Assembly: GCA_019843655.1 (NCBI GenBank) | Contig: JACDQD010000104.1 | Location: 6,448,001 to 6,512,000, forward strand | Direction: 5' to 3' | From: Lethocerus indicus | Taxonomy: Eukaryota > Arthropoda > Insecta > Hemiptera > Belostomatidae | Length of the DNA stretch: 64,000 bases | In this document: piece by piece, positions 12,538-29,100 of the stretch | Numbering within the stretch: position 1 is the first letter of the stretch | Layout of the letters: each line of letters begins with the position of its first letter | Translations under genes and position numbers: made by a program | Notes under the pieces: generated by a model | What the model saw: only the letters and a program-made list of their open reading frames with translations | What the model was told of the DNA's origin: nothing | Databases searched by the model: none

Positions 12538-14454
12538 GATTGACAGGAGGGGTCTAGCCTGCTCGGGTGGGCGGGCGATATTGATCAGGGCGGCCGGGGG
12601 AGGAGCGCCCCACAGAGAGGCTACACACAAAACTCCTCTACTGCATGACCTCCCACAGGAATATATCACTTCCCCCTCTCACCCACCATCCTACCCCCTT
12701 CCAATTTTCTCTCTCTCTCTCTCTTCCCACTCATTCTCTCTCTCTTTCTGTCTCCCCCCTCATCCTCCTCGCACCCTCCCTCATCCCTCTCATTCTCCGG
12801 CGGACAAAGCGGCTCTCTCCTCTCTCCAGTCTGGACTGGAGCTCGGTCTGGAAACTCCCCGGGGTCGATGTTTATTTATGAAGGTCCCTAGGATTTATGT
12901 ATGAACGAGGGCGCGAAGTCTTCTTCGGCGATGCTTCGACGACCCTGACGGTCCTCATAAGAGGAAAATTAGGAGAAGAATTAAGAGGAAAAAATACAAT
13001 GATTGCATTGCGTCATATTCCAAACCCACCAAAGATTTAAAAAACATTGCTACGTTCTGGGAGAATATATATGATTATATACGTAAAATATGGATGTTCA
13101 CGACTAGATAAGGAGCAGCCTTAGTATTTGAAATGTTGCCAATGCCATAAAAAAACTTGCAACAGGAAAACTATTTGAGAGCAGGCTTCATTCTTATGGA
13201 CCCCAAACCGGTTGTAGGCACAACTAACTGCAGTACAGTAAATGCAGCCAAAGAAACATTCAAATTAAGAATTTGACTTTAGAAGAGAAAAAACTAACCC
13301 TATATGATATATAGTAAATGTTTGGCAGAATGTAGTAGATGATGAAATGACATTCCATGATATACATATGTGGAATAAACATAATCGTTGTTTAATAGCA
13401 TACACAATTTTGTAGTTCACTTCTGAAACGCACTGGATTAATAGAAGGGCACATATCATATTGATGGTAAGTCTTATACCCAGTCGTCCTTAATGCAATC
13501 TGAAAGTTGGGTACTACAAATCCTCCAAGGCTTTCCAAAAATTTCGAAATCTACTGCACCGAAAAAATGTCAAAAATATACAAACCAGCCAAGGAATTAT
13601 ATGGGGGGGGTCCTAAATTGCGCATCAATTCATTTAAGCAGTCGGGTATAAGTATTTATTACTTCAGTCCATAGTACTTAACCACTGAATAAACATAAAT
13701 AGCTATACATAACAGTATAAGTAGGATGTATCAACTCGCATACGCACAGGCACTACTCACGTATACATATGTATGGTAATATTTAAGAAGGACGGAGGGG
13801 GTTTCGTCCCGATAAAGGGTAGGGTCCCGGGGGAGAGGCGACCCCGACCCGGATTTGACGCCTCACTTCAAACTTTAAACATCAACTTCTCCAGACTCCC
13901 CCCTCAACTGTGCTCAGCCGGCCCATTCCCGAAGAACCCGCGCGTAGGTGGTTCGATTAAGTAATTATTCAATAATTACGATAAGTCGTTGAAGGGGAAA
14001 ATTTGTGTTGACAAACGACACCTTCGTGGTCTGCTCTACGAAGAAATAATATGATTTCGTTGTAAGTAATCTCAATTTAAGAATGTCGATCTCCAATAGC
14101 ATATAATTAATCATCCTTAATCATCATTAATCACCTCATACATCCATAAGAATTTTTTAATCTATATAAAATTGTTATAGTATATCAAAATTAGTTTTAC
14201 TACACGTTGTCACACGTAACATTACACCATTTCAAAATGGAGGGTGAAATTTAGCACACAATTCTCCCTGACCTCCCAATACAGGAAATTAAACGCAGAT
14301 CATTTGTTTATACAAACGCACATCAAACAATCGAATGCAAAGAATAATGAAAAAAGGGGATGAAAACGCAAATACCTTCCCATTTAACAGTGTATATGTT
14401 CAGTTTAATATATCTTTTCATTTTGTTTTATCTTCAAATTGCCCAATAAACCCT

Positions 14455-14458
<4 letters not shown>
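12538..14458. other. non-coding stretch; GC- and CT-rich first 350 bases, then AT-rich
   Basis: 12540-12620 is GC-rich and 12660-12820 is a pyrimidine-rich stretch (CTCTCT, CCCCCTC, CCTCCC), the opposite strand bias to the GA block just before it. The two could pair as a large imperfect hairpin. 13600-13611 holds a short G run. 13773-13964 carries a 63-codon frame that I do not recognise. Confidence 0.5.
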
Positions 14459-14516
<58 letters not shown>

Positions 14517-14529
14517 TATATATATATAA
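14459..14529. repeat. (TA)n microsatellite, about 70 bp
   Basis: A TA run interrupted once by AA near 14513. Confidence 0.98.
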
Positions 14530-17500
14530 TAAAATATTCCATTCTTATTGACAAAGGCAATAAAACCTGAAACTAAAAACGTAAGAGACTATTTTAAGCG
14601 CCTATTCTGCTCCTTTTAAACTTGAAGAAACAAAAAAAAATATTGATTGTTTAAAATAATTGAATGTACTTTACACAACAGGAATCGAACAATGCAAACT
14701 TTATGACACTCTGACGATTATCTTACGTATTCATAAGTCAGAGTAGTTTTGCCAAAGTAGCCTTAACCCATTCGCAACGTAATGTAAAATTGCGAGAAAA
14801 CTTTTACGATTCTTCTCTGACGAAATTTCACTTTCATTCAAAAGGCTGACTAACAAACTTTGACAGTATGAGAGTGGCAGGAGGGGGGAGGGTCTGCGGC
14901 AAGGAGGGCCACAAACCGCAAACACTTGAAAACTTTCCATGTTTCTTCCTTTTCTCGGACGGTTTCCCAATTGAAAACCAGAAAACAAACCAAACTCCTA
15001 CAGTGTACAAGACGGACATGCTGGTCGTTTCAAAATACGATTTTCCATGTTTTTGTAACTATTAACGCCGGGTGTGGTGTGGGGGAGAGGAAGTAAACAA
15101 TTCGAAAAAGTTAAACATATTTGCGAAACTATTATCAGTCCGCTTATCTCGAGGGAGCCGGGGTCCGTCCGCAGGCCCCAAAATGAGATCGAACTTTAGG
15201 CATGAGTTGGATAAAAGTTTAGTCGGGAATAAATTAGTAAGTTTCGGAACCGATCGTACGTTCAATACCAATCGGTGAAATCAGTAATAAAAAATCAGAA
15301 TAACGTTACGTGGGCAGCTATCAAAGACATTACTGCCGACAATAAAGACAGATCGAATGAAAAGTACATCGTATTTCTAAACAATCCAACAGATGTTTTT
15401 AAAGGAGATGACGCTTCAGTTTTTAAAGCGGGAAGGAACCAATCAATTCAGTTAGGAAGTCATTGAGAAACGTTGATTAAATATTGAACCGGATTAGTGT
15501 TGTCAACGAAGGAAGTCAATGTACAGGTCATCTACATAAATTGTTTTTCTTCTCAAGGGTTTCAATTCGATGCGTACTATTTTTTGTTTTTTAACTAAAT
15601 GCTAAATAAGTGAATATTGATATAAGCCCAATGTACATTAGGACTGAATGACTGTTATGCTTAACATTTATTATCATTCATCGTGTCCGATGTTAGTTGG
15701 AATAAAACAGTTATTTATTCGGTATTAGGATACAAAAGGTGTAATTACCAAGTACGTACAAAATTAAGTAAATTATTCAGAATTTGTTTGCTGTATGGTT
15801 ACTAACAAGACAGCAACGAAATGTCAATATTTAATATACTGAACGATATGTTACGGTGGTAATATAATAATCCACCATTTTAATAAGGAACCATAGCAAT
15901 AAGCTTCGAGGTATAATGCAGATATTATATTCGGATTGGGCAACCAGCCATACCACAAGGTGCTTTGACTGTTATCTTCAGAATCTATTAGTACTGCAGG
16001 TTTTCAGCTCTTGGCGGGACATAAGCCGCTAGGGACCGTTTCCCTATAGAAATGTCTTATGGATTATAGTCACATGAACCATGTAATCACATACTTCGCT
16101 GTGGTCACATTAGGTTCTAAAAAAAATATAATTTTTGTAGTACTTCTGGCGATTTTGATTAATCGAAAATATCAAAAAGCACGAAGGAGCCCGGTTATAA
16201 ATATTCAGTTGTGTAATATAAGAGAAGAAGGTGAAGTCTAGTTTTGGTTTAGAGACGAAGGGGGATGGGGCGAACGAGAAAGGGGGGTGGGTGGTGCAGA
16301 AGAGAGGAAGGCTATTGATTTTTGGAAGCGGAGCCCCGCACTTTCAGAGCCCCACTTTCCCAACCGTTTTCAAACCGTCTCCCACCCCCTACCACCACGC
16401 ATACAATCTGAAATATGAAAAAGCATTTTTTTTTTCTTTAAAGATAATATCCAAGTTTATCTTACAAGATGTTCATAAACGAAATACAAGGTGTAAACGC
16501 ACAGGAAAACCTGAGTCTGAATTTTAAAAAATTCGGTGCGATTAATAATAATACTATATTTTTTATGCTGGTATACAACGATATGCTCAAAGAACATTTT
16601 CATTTGGGGTGAGCCCTGTATTTAAATTCATTCGAACAAGTTATTAACTCAGGTAAATTATTAATTAAAATATTAAATTTAAATGTAAAAATGTATACGG
16701 TCTATGTTACATATAATATTTATATATAATACATGATTGTGTGTGCGCGTGCCCGGGTGTGTGTTTTGTTTGTGCAGCAGCATATGATAGGATATACAAT
16801 CCCTTAGGCCGGACACTAAGCCGGGCAAGGACCCGACCAGGATTACTCACCCCCATTCACATATAACCGTCAATACCAGTATTTTTTTTCATGGATCTCA
16901 CCGCGAACATCCCTTCATTTACTTCGAAATCGGAAGAATTTCGGAACAGGTATTATTTTTGGTTAATTAAATGGAGAATTTGCCGGTTACAACATGACGG
17001 AAGGTATGCGATACAGGAAATAAATAATGAGAAATCTTCTTTAAACTCTTGGCGTTCAATATTACATTTTAATTGAAAGAGATGTTCGAATTTAGAATCT
17101 TTAATTGTGAACATGAAATCTATCTATCCGGGTCTAAAACTAATCGAAAAATGGAAGGGAAGGATTTGAAGGAATGGGACTGATTATTCTTTTGTGAATA
17201 TAATAAAAGAGTATAGAAAAAATGGCGGCCGATATCCTGGGACCACGTATTAACGGGGATCCTGCCTCGCTGGGGTTTTCATTAACATTCGCACACAAAC
17301 CAAGTAAATTAAAGTGATACCGATATCGGAAAACTTCAGTTTATGCCTTTCTGATTTTTATTGCGGGCGTGAAAATCGAGACCGATGATTTTACATAAAT
17401 GAGTCCGCGGTGACGAATCAAACAGAAAACGGCCTAATGAGAGGGGTAGGTTAGACTAACGAAAAGTCGATGACGCGTTATCGGAAAATAATTTAAAGAA

Positions 17501-17719
17501 ATACATAAAACGCGACAACTCTCATAAATAACATAATGTACAACATTATATACCAGCAGGGCCCACTCGGTAGTGTGTGCTACATGGGTTTCGGCTTTTC
17601 AACATAGTCGTTAGCAATCCGATAATTCAATAAGGCATATTTGTACAGTAAAAGAAGGAAATAGAAGTACAGGTGCGATTATATTCCGAATTTTAAATTT
17701 ATTTTGTTGTAATTTATTT
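14530..17719. other. AT-rich non-coding stretch
   Basis: Nothing gene-like is recognised. Overlapping short frames on both strands at 14731-15278 are mutual shadows in a GC-richer patch (14868-14910 and 15065-15180). A (GT)-rich segment with GTGTGTGCGCGTG lies at 16737-16765. Confidence 0.5.
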
Positions 17720-18082
17720 TCAGCTTAATGAAATCCGTCTTTGATCGTTTATCCCTTTGGAGACAAGTTCTGGGAACCCCGACATATGGGATGTTCCGAA
17801 ATAAGAAGACAATGCCTGCGGACAGACAGCCTGTAAGACCGTCAACGGCGTAAACCTTGAACCCGACCAACGTTTTAATTTACCGGGTGCCGTGTGCAGA
17901 ACATTAGCCCCGCGGCGACGCCGTGAACTAAAATATGTCTTCGTAAATAAACTGAACACGTTTTGAATAACTGGACGAGGCCGACAGAGCCGACCGCTGA
18001 ACAGTCCCAAACCGTAAATAGATTCAATTGTTAGCTCGCTAAATTCCGCTGGAAACGCGTCGCATTCATCAAGATTCTTCAT
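17720..18082 (-). other. 120-codon ORF, unrecognised
   Basis: A minus-strand frame from an ATG at 18082 (MKNLDECDAFPAEF...) to a stop near 17720 is one of the longest non-repetitive frames in the window and lies in a locally GC-richer stretch with several CGs. It has an Arg-rich patch (SSRRRRGAN) in the middle but no domain I can name and no obvious splice context. The length is within chance expectation where GC is higher. It could be a fragment of a decayed element. Confidence 0.12.
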
Positions 18083-18639
18083 CGGAGATCTGAGAATAGA
18101 TTAAGTTGTTGTTCTACGCCAGTTCCTCCGCGGTAGAGGATTTCGGATAATATATCATGTAGTTGTGCACCGAATTATGCACGTGAGAAATATTAAAAAT
18201 CAGATTGTATAAACGGATGTGAGGTAATTTATTTTGGACGCATTCTGTTCGGTAACTGTAAAATGATATAGATGGGTTAGACATTAAAACAAAACCAATG
18301 ATAACATATTTATCCTATGTTTTTTCATAGTTTTTCGACGATATGCGCTTTAATTGTTAGAACTTCCGAAAACAATATTCCGCACAATTTTCATGTAGGC
18401 AGTCCCCTTTGTTCTATTTCAGTAGCATGCACACGCTTTTAATTTCGTTCATCTGTATGACTCTTCTAATTCATAAGAGAAATAAGGCTGCGGATTTCCA
18501 AAACAAAACCCTACTCGAAAATATCTCAAGCCAATAAATATGGCGATGAAATACGACCAATAGAAAGTAAAGATGGGGGGCCTGAAATCTGACACAGGCA
18601 ATGTGAAAACATAACTTCAAGGAAGAATTTATACGTCAG

Positions 18640-18900
18640 AGGAGGAGGAGGTGGACGTTTATTCGCAAAGGTCTCTTCCGGCCTATTTGGCCATCCAGCC
18701 TTCCTCCAGGACAATAATTCAATGGAGCGGAAGAAAGGCGAAGGGGGATGGATATTCGGGGGCGGGGCAGGGCGGAATTAGCGGGTGATGACCGGAGTGC
18801 ATTTGGCGAGGGGACGCCGGACGATAGAGAGAGAGAAAGGGAGAGAGAGAGAGGGAGGGAAGGAGGGAGAGTGAGAGAGGGAGGAGGGTGCAAAGAGCTA
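18640..18900. repeat. imperfect GA/GGA-rich low-complexity block
   Basis: GAGGAGGAGG at 18640-18650, GA-rich DNA at 18720-18780, then degenerate (GA)n with GGGA interruptions at 18824-18890. The 108- and 111-codon frames on opposite strands here are translated low-complexity sequence. Confidence 0.8.
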
Positions 18901-21299
18901 TGGGGCCCTAACAGGTCTATCATCCACCCCAGACCGCCATTCGCACCCTCCGTTAACTTCATTAGCGCTCACGCCAACCCCGACGTTTCCAATACTGGGT
19001 TCCACCTCTGTACAACAACCGACACCGTAAAAGAAACTATTTTGCGACCAACCTCAAACCGTTATAATGGGTCGGGGAATTAATTGAAATTTGATTATAC
19101 TCGCTTTAGTCAAACTAGTCAAACACGTATATTTTAGTGCTGCAAAGTTAGAACAGGAATTTTCTGGTCTATATTAGGTTTACATTAACAGATAGTTACT
19201 GTAAAAGGGCAGTTTTTAATCCTCAAATTTAGTTAGGATCCCAACTCAGTAAATGGCCCCTGCTGGAGGCCCGACTCGAAAGCGTTGACGATAATAAACA
19301 TTCGTCGTTTTTTCAAAACTGAACCATGCCTAATGGAAACAACTAATACAAGTCTATAGGGTCCGGGTCTAGGATAAACGTTACACCGTTAGGGATACTA
19401 CTATTGTCGGTAAGGCTGAATCTACCTGAACTGGGTCGAGACACCATTGTCCAGTGGCGCCATTGCCCAGTCAATAGATGCCTGCGCCTCCAACAAGTAT
19501 TTGGTCCATTTACTGGTACCTCAATATTTATTATGCCACTATCATTTTTTATTATTAAATAGAATTTGGTTAATAATGAGAATTTTGCCCACAATAGATA
19601 CAATTTCCAACTAATGCCGAAACTACACATCCTTCCAAAGAATCTAACGTGGTTAATATTTAGTTGAAATAATTATTTTGAACTTTAAATTTATTGACGG
19701 TGCCCTACAATCTGATCTAAGCCGGCACGTATTTCTGTGATATGTAATATTCAAGGGTGTTTATCACTTTTAGTTCTTTACAAAAAAAGCGAAAAAAATT
19801 GAACAATTAAGACCGTCTATTTGTTGCCGAATTGTTCCAGACCGTTCTGATACATTAAGCAGAGTCAGTTATGAAGATTTCTCGGGCAATCAGGGCAAGA
19901 AAATTTGGCAGTCGGAGTCGAGGTGACGTGCGGTGTTTGTTTGTGTGCGTGCGGGCGGGAGAGTGAGCCTGCTCTCTGTCTCGCATTCCATTCATCGCAA
20001 TGACCCTTTATCTACCTGGCGACCAGACTGGCTCCCTACCTACCCAGCCCATATACCCTCCTCCTCCCTTACCCCAATCCTGTTTTTTCACCTCCCATAT
20101 AAATGCGCGCCTCCGCACAGTAATACGGATCCTTCTCTACATATCCTCTTATGAAACTCTAATCTGAAGGACATTTATTTTAACCCACAATGACTGCGAC
20201 ACTTGAACCGGTGGTGATTTGATACCCTCGGATCGCAACGAAAAGATGTCAACGTATTTGTACGAATACGTTTTGTCGGTTGAGAACATCTAGCAGCAGG
20301 CCAAACATTTCAAGGATAGTTGATAGTTTCAATTTATTAAACACGTGTAAACATGAACCAAAGTGCAAAATGCAAAGTCGACCTCGCAAAACGAAGGAAT
20401 AAATTAAAAATACATCCCAGAGCAACCAGTGTATAGTAACAGTACAGTAAATAAAACGTAATCACATTAAAGTAGCAAAATTAATTGAATATTTGGAAAA
20501 CCCAAAAAAAATATCCGCTACCTAACACCCTACTGTATTCTATGCGAGAAATAATCGAAATATCTGTTCGATATAAATTAGTTTAAGAGAAGATATATTA
20601 TAACTGCGAAGGATTTTAACGCCCAGGCGGGTAAAGCACAAACTACTAGAGCCAATAAAATAGGGATCTCTTAATTGATCTATTTTCACTGCTAAATAGG
20701 CTTAATAGTGGATTAGTTTTCGCCTCAGTCACAAGAGAAGGATTAAGGCAGACTGGATAAGAGAAGTAGAGAAGGTAAAGAGCGTCGTCGTCCTTGGAGT
20801 GAAGAGCAGGTGTAGCCCCACTCGGCCTAGTCATACACACACACCGCCCGGAAACTAATTTGTAATTTTAATACTCAGACTAATCAATCAACAAGCGTAC
20901 CCGTTAGTGCGTGTCTTGCACCGGCCAGAAGACGCCGCGTCAAGTAATATAATTTCTTTTACTTATTCAGTTTCGAAAAGACGAAATAATTAAAATTAAA
21001 AATGTAAAATAAAAAATGGCGGCGATCCAAGTCCAAGTCCGGGTCAATCATTCTGCCCGACAAGGTGCCACTCAGCAGTCGTCCGTAACGCAACAGAAGG
21101 CTTAAATACTTTTTTCTGCAATTAAAAAAGCCAACAGATCGAAAGATTTCCATATACGGGGAGGCTAACATGATACAACGCTATTGGCACACAAAATACA
21201 GCTAACTGCGTCTAGACTCTCGTGTTCATCGTGTAAAAACAAATAAATTTGCCGCCTCGTGTTCCGCATTAGTTCCCACACCTCGAAATCTTTTTATAC
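18901..21299. other. non-coding stretch
   Basis: A short imperfect tandem pair lies at 19444-19471 (CCATTGTCCAGT then CCATTGCCCAGT, period 16). 20025-20100 is CT-rich. Frames of 64-95 codons show no motif. Otherwise ordinary AT-rich DNA. Confidence 0.5.
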
Positions 21300-21710
21300 C
21301 TAACCCGGTTTTTTCTGTCCCTCTCTTTTCGGTTCTTAAGAAGCCCTCTCCCGGTCTATAAAGTTTTCCCGGTCGGCTTACTCCCCCCAGTCACTTTACA
21401 ACTCGCGGGACGCTCGGCGCATCTTATGAATTTTTAAAACTCGGTCCATTAGGCGTTGCAGCGAGGTGTCCGCAAAGTTCCGGTCGGAGAGGACGGGCGG
21501 CGGACAACGCCTATTACCTGGGGGTCTACGCCCCTCGAACAAAGGTTCGTCCCTCTCCGGCCACTCAATCTACCTGGGACCCAAACCTACAGCATTTCGG
21601 GCGGAGAGCGTTTTTACGCCACTCCAGATATCGGCACTTCTGGTGCTCATTCAACGGGCAACCCGCTATCCGAAATGGAATTATACATAGCACACAGTGG
21701 ATAACTAACC
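21300..21710 (+). other. GC-richer island with overlapping unrecognised ORFs
   Basis: This 400-base stretch is clearly richer in G, C and CG than its surroundings. Two plus-strand frames (21456-21704 and 21466-21690) overlap in different registers, so at most one could be real. The first opens from TTG, not ATG. No domain is recognised. Together with the TATA/Inr pair just upstream it could be a promoter and 5' exon, a non-coding RNA start or a fragment of a repeat. I cannot decide between these. Confidence 0.2.
21357..21393 (+). promoter_or_regulatory. possible TATA plus initiator core promoter
   Basis: TATAAAG at 21357-21363 is followed by CCAGTCA with the A at 21389, 32 bases downstream. 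That is close to the normal TATA-to-start distance, and the word is one base from the arthropod TCAGT initiator. The first downstream ATG (21426) is followed at once by a stop, so a translated product is not obvious. Confidence 0.25.
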
Positions 21711-25830
<4,120 letters not shown>

Positions 25831-26044
25831 AATAAAAATTCCTAGACACAATAATTCATATCCCCTGTCCAGAGGCAAAGTACCAGGAGGTCCCCGCCCC
25901 CATCTCCCTCACCAACACCGCTTATATTCTTCTCCCTTTAGGAGCGGCCTCTCTCACACACCATTACCTCATTCTTTTTTTCGCACCGATCTACCGGCTC
26001 ACGTGAAAACAGTTTTCATATTCGATCTGGACCGAGCCATTTTG

Positions 26045-26049
<5 letters not shown>

Positions 26050-26111
<62 letters not shown>
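26050..26111. repeat. (TA)n microsatellite, 62 bp
   Basis: A pure alternating TA run, ending in ACATATGCAT. Confidence 0.98.
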
Positions 26112-26116
<5 letters not shown>

Positions 26117-26123
26117 GCATTCG

Positions 26124-26141
26124 TAATTAGCCGCCTAATTA
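26124..26141. promoter_or_regulatory. palindromic pair of homeodomain sites
   Basis: TAATTAG, CCGC, CTAATTA: two complete TAATTA cores in inverted orientation with an 11-base period, 12 bases from the end of the TA array. Paired and Antennapedia-class homeodomains bind such paired cores. There is no functional evidence here. Confidence 0.3.
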
Positions 26142-29100
26142 GTACACCTAAGACTTTATGAAAGGGTTGCGGCCACACAACAGGCCGTATTAACTTTATA
26201 TTTAGCACAATACCCTCCCCAACAATATTGCGAAAGATATTTAACAGCACTAATAGACGTTTACGCTCGAAATTCCAGATTTTAATCCGCTGCTCTTTAT
26301 TTCGAACATTGTCCGATGACTCGACCATATTGTTTTCGCGAGTGTAGGCAAACAAAATTCATCCAAGTTCGACTGAAACATAGCGACGATTTCAAATGGG
26401 ACACGTTAAACGACAAAAACCATTCATTCCACATTAAGCTCTTGCAATCATAATCATTATATTCACAAAATTGGTTGCCATATTTTAAATTAAATAATAA
26501 GCTTGATGGAATTTAAGGAGGAAAAAACAGGAATCGATTCCCTCCACGAAACGGATAGAGCAACGCACTATTTTTCAGTACCCACCCGTTCGAAATACCC
26601 TGAGAAATGCAAAATACCGATAAAACTTCTAACTGAAAGTAAAATGAAACTGACGTTTCATTCGTTTTTTTCCACGCTCGATGTAGGCTCTTCGACGGCC
26701 TCAACGGGAAAATGGAGTCCTTAACCTTTGGCCGGTCGTGCGTACCGGCGAAACTTTCCCGAGCTGTCTGTTGTAACACGGCTAACTTAAATGTTAAAGA
26801 ATAATTTTACAGACCCTCACTTGATGTGCAATATTGACGCCTCCGAACTGCAATGAAATTTCAGCGGACGAAACGCATTTCGCCATCAGATATATATAAA
26901 TATATATTCAATTTGAAATATTACATTTTTTTTAATAATTGTGAAACTGCAAATTTAAGTTTAACCATTTAATAAAATTTGCAGGTTTTTACTAAAATGA
27001 GTATAATATACCGCAATAAAGATAGACCCTCAGGAACTGAAAATTACTCCGCGCTATACTTAGATTCATGGATTTGTGTAGCGCTGGTAAGGCATCCAAG
27101 TATTAGTACAAAAATATGATACAAAAGTGCTCTGAGATGTAACGAGAATAATTACAGTAAAGTCGATTATTTACTTTTCCGAGGGGCAACCAAGTAGGCA
27201 CACTTTTCCAAAATCGACAACATTTCTGGTATCAGTTACAAATCCTTGAAAATCAGCTGTAAAAATCCGGATGAATAAACGAACATCAGGAAGCGCAAAC
27301 GCCTATTTGAGAATGGGACGCCTTTTTCAGATTTGTAGAATTTAAAATTGTACGGGGCTAGGAAGTGAATTTCCGGTATGCGTCTCTGTTATCTGAAAGA
27401 TATTAGAACCGGATCCCCAAGGAGGGGGATTATCCTGAGTAGTCGGAGAGAAACCGGTTCCCTCCTTCTTCCCCACCCACCCCCCTAACTCATTTCGAAA
27501 CCAACGTTTCGAAGAAAACTACCGGATGAATACGAATGTTTCGGTGCCTACAAATATCTTATCGCTTTCAACTTCTGTTCTTGTAGTAAAATACAAAGGA
27601 CTTGAACTACCAAGGCAAAAACGAATTAACAGCAGCACCGAGGTCAGATATTTTTGTAGTTGTTTTAAGGCTAACAGAAATTTAACTAATGCCAGTAGGG
27701 AGCAAAGGAATATAACTTGGTATTAGAGAAGGGATTCTTGCGATGACAACCAACACATCCTAGTTTCCAAGATACAACCTACGAGATAGTTACTTGTCAA
27801 TGATATGTAACGGGGATTGTGGCAGTTTTCTCCATGTACTGTCAACAATGTTCGAAGTCAATCTAATAACATATAACACGTGTCTGTAATTGACGCTGCT
27901 AGAAGAATTAGGGCACCGAACATTTACACAAGATTATTTCAACAAAATAATTACAAAACATTTCTAATTAATTAATTTTATAACACCGAGAAATACGAAA
28001 CTGCTCGACATTTTGGACAGTATGAAGCAAAATGAATGGACCTATTGTCCATCCATTCATGGTAATGAGAACCTTTTATTTGAGCTTAATAGCTAATTGT
28101 ACGACCAAGCTTTTGTTGAATAAAATAAACGTTTTCTTATTTTTCTTCTTCAATTCGGAATGTAATCATGATTCGTACAAGGTCAAAGTCTACAAATTGC
28201 GAGCACTATATAATTCACAACCCGGTCGGTTCCAATGGGCTATGGGGTATGGGCGCTTACACCCTGTATCATCGAGTTCAATACCGAAATATAGGTGATT
28301 ACAGAATTCGTTGTAATTAATACATCCTATGTAACGTGAGTAACGTAAATTATTCAAATAACAACTGCAGCGGTTATGGTATGCATAGGAGCAAGTAGAA
28401 AAATGCTAGACAATATTCATTGGTAGGGGGGTTCAATAACGGTGGGAGGTTGGGAGAGAAGAAAGCGTAACTACTGAGAGGAGCGGGGAACCGGTTTCTC
28501 GAATTCTTGTCTTTTTTCTTCTAGATAGCCCCCAGTGCTCAGCCACCGGTAACCTCTTCCAACAACATCACACAAACAACAAATACCCTTTTGAATAATC
28601 TCAACACAATCCTGCTCTATCGAAACATGAAGTTGCAAATCTAGTGTGCACTGGTATGCCCGAAAAAATCGCATTACTGCGATTCCGCATGAGACAATTA
28701 TTTCCCGAAAAAATAATAAAAAAACATTATCTTGCTTTCCGTGATTCTTCAAAATAATACTTTAACGCTATTATAATTAAAAAGCTGCAGGAATGCTCTA
28801 GTCAATGTTAAGCTTAGCATTATCTGATAGAACTTAATTTATAAATCTCTGAAAGAAGATTGAGTTTAAGGGACTAAAGTTTTCACATTAAAATAAAAGA
28901 AAACGAAATTTGTAACTTAATTGCTCCTATTATACCGCACGAATGAAGTAATTAGTACGCGAATGGAAAGCGTACAGAGAACACGCATTGTATGCGCGTG
29001 AACTCCATTTTAATATCCCCCTCGATTTATACCTATTCCTCGATAAAACATTTTATTGTCTTTACAACTGAAGGAACTATTCAAGCCCACACCTGACTTT

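Noticed and set aside
25999..26355. 118-codon minus-strand frame
   Set aside because: It is extended through the TA array; the remaining parts are short and unrecognised.
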